A stretch of 15,011 nt of DNA from an uncultured Odoribacter sp. GTDB lineage: Bacteria; Bacteroidota; Bacteroidia; Bacteroidales; Marinifilaceae. Shown here piece after piece: positions 12,411-15,011 of this stretch. The number at the start of each line of letters is the position of its first letter. Within the stretch, counting starts at the first letter, position 1. The position numbers and the translations under genes were made by a program. The DNA lies in contig CAJKZL010000020.1 of the NCBI GenBank assembly GCA_905204385.1, positions 1 through 15,011 on the forward strand. Reading direction: 5' to 3'. The notes below the pieces were generated by a model, which worked only from the letters and a program-made list of their open reading frames with translations, did not search any database and had not been told where the DNA came from.

Positions 12411-12829
12411 GCGGCAGCAACCTGTCCGCGTGCTGTTTTGCCCGGAGTAGGAAAGGACCGGCTGGAGCATTCCAGGGCCGGAACGCACCAATGAAACGGA
12501 CGTTATTATAAGCAAAATCCATCTATTAACCGATGCAAAGGCAATGAAAGTCAGAACCGGCTGGTTCCGATCTTCATTGCTTTTGTCGTTTAGTGTTGTA
12601 ATCTTTTCATAATAAATGTTTTAATTCTTGTCTGTACTTACCGGATTTTTTAATTCTTTGTACTATTTAGTTTCATTGTATTAACTAATTATTTTCCGTT
12701 TTTTCTGCTTTCCCCGCCCAAATTAAACGTCCGTTTTTTATTGTGGAAAATAAGGAAAAAAGAAAGCCTGGCAGTGGTTGGTCAGGCTCTTATAGTGGTT
12801 ACATACAAATTTATAACTAAACGAATTTT
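12411..12829 (+). other. Intergenic region between fecR and the susC-type gene
   Basis: There is no credible gene in these 419 bases. They contain a hairpin at 12458-12481 (CCGG+CTGGA/TCCAG+CCGG), a larger stem-loop at 12535-12586, a long A+T-rich stretch at about 12590-12760 where a promoter would be expected, and a hairpin AGCCTG/CAGGCT at 12765-12788 shortly before the start codon. I found no good match to TTTG/TAnnTTTG and no copy of the ATCACCC...GTGTTT box. Confidence 0.5.
12535..12586 (+). terminator. Two-part stem-loop downstream of fecR
   Basis: GCAAAGGCAATGAA pairs with TTCATTGCTTTTGT as 14 pairs including G-T wobbles. Inside the loop GAACC and GGTTC form a second 5-bp stem with loop GGCT. 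It lies about 125 bases past the fecR stop. Only a short T-run (TTTT, inside the right arm) is present, so a terminator role is plausible but not firm. Confidence 0.35.
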
Positions 12830-15011
12830 ATGAAAAAAAATGGTATGAATTGGATTCCTATCGGTCAAAGGCGGTGGGCAAGGCAATGGTTGGCGATGAA
12901 GTGCTTTTGTTTTCTTCTGACGGCCTTTGTCATTCCGGTTTCGGGTAGCGTTTATTCCCAGCAACAGAAAATGGACATCGCGTTGGAGAATGTTACCGTC
13001 GAAACTCTGATTAAAGAAATCAAAACGAAAGTCGCTCTGGATTTCCTGTATAATATCCGGGAGCTGGAGCAAATCGGAAGGGTGAGTGTCTGTGCGCGTC
13101 AGGCAACGGTCGAAAGCATCCTTCGGGAAGCCTTTAAAGGAAAGCCGCTGAGTTTTTCGGTGGTGAACGACGTGGTGGTGATCCGTCCTGAAAGTTTTCC
13201 TGCCCTTCCTCAAAGCGGGGAGATGATCCGCGGCGTCGTGAAGGACACCGAAGGATTGCCCTTGCCGGGCGTATCGGTGGTGGTCAAGGGCAGCACGGTG
13301 GGGGTGATCACCAATTCGCGCGGAGAATTTGAGATCGCTAAACCTAAGGAGAGCCCTGTCGTGCTGGTATTCAGTTTTATGGGAATGAAAAAAATCGCAG
13401 TTCCCTATAAAGGGCAAAAATCGCTGAATGTGGTGATGGAGGAGGACTCGTATGTGCTGGATGCCGCCAATGTGGTGGAAACCGGTTACGGGAGCATCGA
13501 CAAACGGCATTTGACCAGCTCGGTCAGCACGGTTAAGGCCGAAGATATCCTGGTGCCGGGAATGACTTCCATTTCCCAGGCCCTCGAAGGGCGTATTCCC
13601 GATTTATTGCTGATGAGCAATTCCGGTGAAGTGGGAGCCACCCCGCGGATCCGTATCCGGGGGACGTCTACTTTGCTGGGCAACCGTGAACCGCTGTGGG
13701 TGCTGGACGGCATAGTACTGAAAGATCCTGTGGACGTCGATCCCGATGTGTTGAACGATCCGGATTATATCAATGTCATCGGCAATGCGATTGCGGGCAT
13801 CAATCCTCAGGATATCGACCGGATCGACGTGCTGAAGGACGCTTCGGCTACGGCCATTTACGGTACGTCGGCCGCCAATGGGGTCATTGTGGTGACCACC
13901 AAGCGGGGGGCCATCGGAAAGGCCCGGATTTCTTAATCCCATTCTTCCAAGCTCACACGCCGGCCCCGCTATTCCGACCGGAATATTTATCTGATGAACT
14001 CGCAGGAGAGGATACAATTCGGCAAGGAGCTGGTGAACGAACATTTCACTTTTCCCAGCAGCATGCCGATGGTGGGCTATGAAGGAGCCTGGTATCGTCT
14101 GCAAAACGGGGAAACCGACTATGCCCGCTTTTTGTCCGAGGTGAAGTATTATGAAAATGTAAATACCGATTGGTTCGAGATCCTGACGCGGGATGCTTAT
14201 TCCCACGATCACACCCTGAGCATTTCCGGGGGATCCGAGGATATGCGCTATTATGCTTCCATCGGCTATAGCCACGAAGACGGCGTGAGCCGTACGACTT
14301 ACGGCAATCGTTATTCTATGATGCTGAACCTCGACGGCACCATTTCGCCGAAATTCCGGGTTTCGCTGCGGCTCAACGGCAACGTGCAGAAAAGGAATAA
14401 TCTGATTTCTGCCATTAATGCCATGGATTATGCCTATAACACCAGCCGGGCGATCCCTTGTTACAATGAGGACGGCTCGTTGTATTACTATAAAGAATCG
14501 GAGGCTTATGAATTCAGCACCAGGCCGCCTCAGGGAGGGGTGCAATGGCGATACAATATCCTGAATGAAATCAATAATACGTCCAGCGAGTACGATGGAA
14601 ACAGCATTATGGCCACGCTCGACCTGAATTTCACTCCGGTGGAAGGATGGAAGCTCGCCGCTATGGCTTCCTATATGCGGAGCAGCACACTGCAACAGGA
14701 ATGGTGGGGAGAGAAAACCAATTATATTGCGCGGCTGAAGAATGGGGAAGTGGAAGACGCTCCTTTGGAAAACGAAGGCGGAAAATGTATCATTCCCTAT
14801 GGCGGCATTCTCACTTCGAATAATACCATTTCCGAAAATATGACTTTCCGTTTGCAATCGGACTATCACAAATATTTCGGTGACGACCGCCAACATTTCG
14901 CCGCCACCTCTCTGGGGTATGAAATAAGCACGGCCAAGAGCCGGGCCATCAACGACGAAAACCGGGGATTTCTGAAGGATCGCGGTCTTCAGTTTGTCGT
15001 TTATGACAAAG
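12830..15011 (+). pseudogene. SusC-type TonB-dependent receptor with STN domain, interrupted by an in-frame TAA
   Basis: This is an outer-membrane, TonB-dependent importer and signal receptor of the SusC/RagA type. Domains in order: signal peptide (about 1-43), STN signalling domain (about 48-119), carboxypeptidase-regulatory-like domain (about 132-204), TonB-box-like region, and plug (about 214-364, with RIRGTSTLLG, PLWVLDGI, DIDRIDVLKDASATAIYGTSAANGVIVVTTKRG). After ARIS, codon 369 at 13934-13936 is TAA where family members usually have Tyr. Translation then continues in the same frame, without any further stop, from 13937 to the window edge. It gives normal barrel sequence (LTRRPRYSDRNIYLMNSQERIQFG, TDWFEILTRDAYSHDHTLSISGG). 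A product ending at the TAA would be 368 residues without barrel. This is a nonsense mutation, a sequencing error or, less likely, read-through. FecR upstream fits the STN domain. Confidence 0.85.

Noticed and set aside
13934..13936. Programmed recoding of the TAA (read-through or special amino acid)
   Set aside because: No known recoding uses TAA this way in Bacteroidales, and no downstream signal structure is evident. Mutation or sequencing error is more likely.
13604..14896. 430-codon open frame on the minus strand
   Set aside because: It lies entirely opposite the susC-type gene, shows no family features, and results from the G+C-rich codon pattern of the real frame.
1..15011. CRISPR array, tRNA, rRNA or insertion sequence with terminal repeats
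   Set aside because: No regularly spaced repeats, cloverleaf sequence, rRNA segment or transposase with inverted ends was found; the Rpn-type gene has no visible element ends.

Overview
This window looks like chromosomal DNA of a Bacteroidota bacterium, order Bacteroidales. The pointers are a SusC-type TonB-dependent receptor with an N-terminal STN domain, a FecR anti-sigma factor with the Bacteroidota-type C-terminal domain, an Rpn/PD-(D/E)XK solo nuclease, an RteC-like protein, two DUF6266-like proteins and A/T-rich start-codon contexts without strong Shine-Dalgarno sites. A family such as Odoribacteraceae is possible, but this cannot be decided from the sequence alone. The first 1.2 kb is clearly more A+T-rich than the rest.

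Layout. (1) Positions 1-2989, minus strand: an operon that begins with a 595-residue lipoprotein carrying a 41-cysteine array and an M23 metallopeptidase domain. At least three tandem copies of a small exported protein follow; the last copy runs off the left edge. (2) 3193-5058, plus strand, divergent from (1): a lipoprotein with a transglutaminase-like Cys-His-Asp arrangement. (3) 5106-5972, minus: an Rpn/PDDEXK nuclease, divergent from a MATE transporter at 6115-7455, plus. (4) 7456-7814: a non-coding, hairpin-rich leader. (5) 7815-11091, plus: an RteC-like protein, a holin-like membrane protein, two DUF6266-like proteins and an amidase_3 endolysin-like enzyme without a signal peptide. Together these form a phage-type lysis cassette with no capsid, tail or integrase gene in view. 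(6) 11253-12410: fecR without a neighbouring sigma-factor gene. (7) 12830 to the right edge: a susC-type receptor gene interrupted by one in-frame TAA.

The main unexpected signal is a two-part motif, (A/G)TCACCC, then 14-15 bases, then GTGTTT. It occurs four times, each time pointing into a transcription unit: upstream of the M23 lipoprotein operon, the transglutaminase-like lipoprotein, the leader of the lysis cassette, and fecR. The shape fits a promoter for an extracytoplasmic-function (ECF) sigma factor. I infer one regulon joining envelope or peptidoglycan-active proteins, a lysis cassette and an anti-sigma factor. The motif is seen directly; the sigma factor and the co-regulation are inference.
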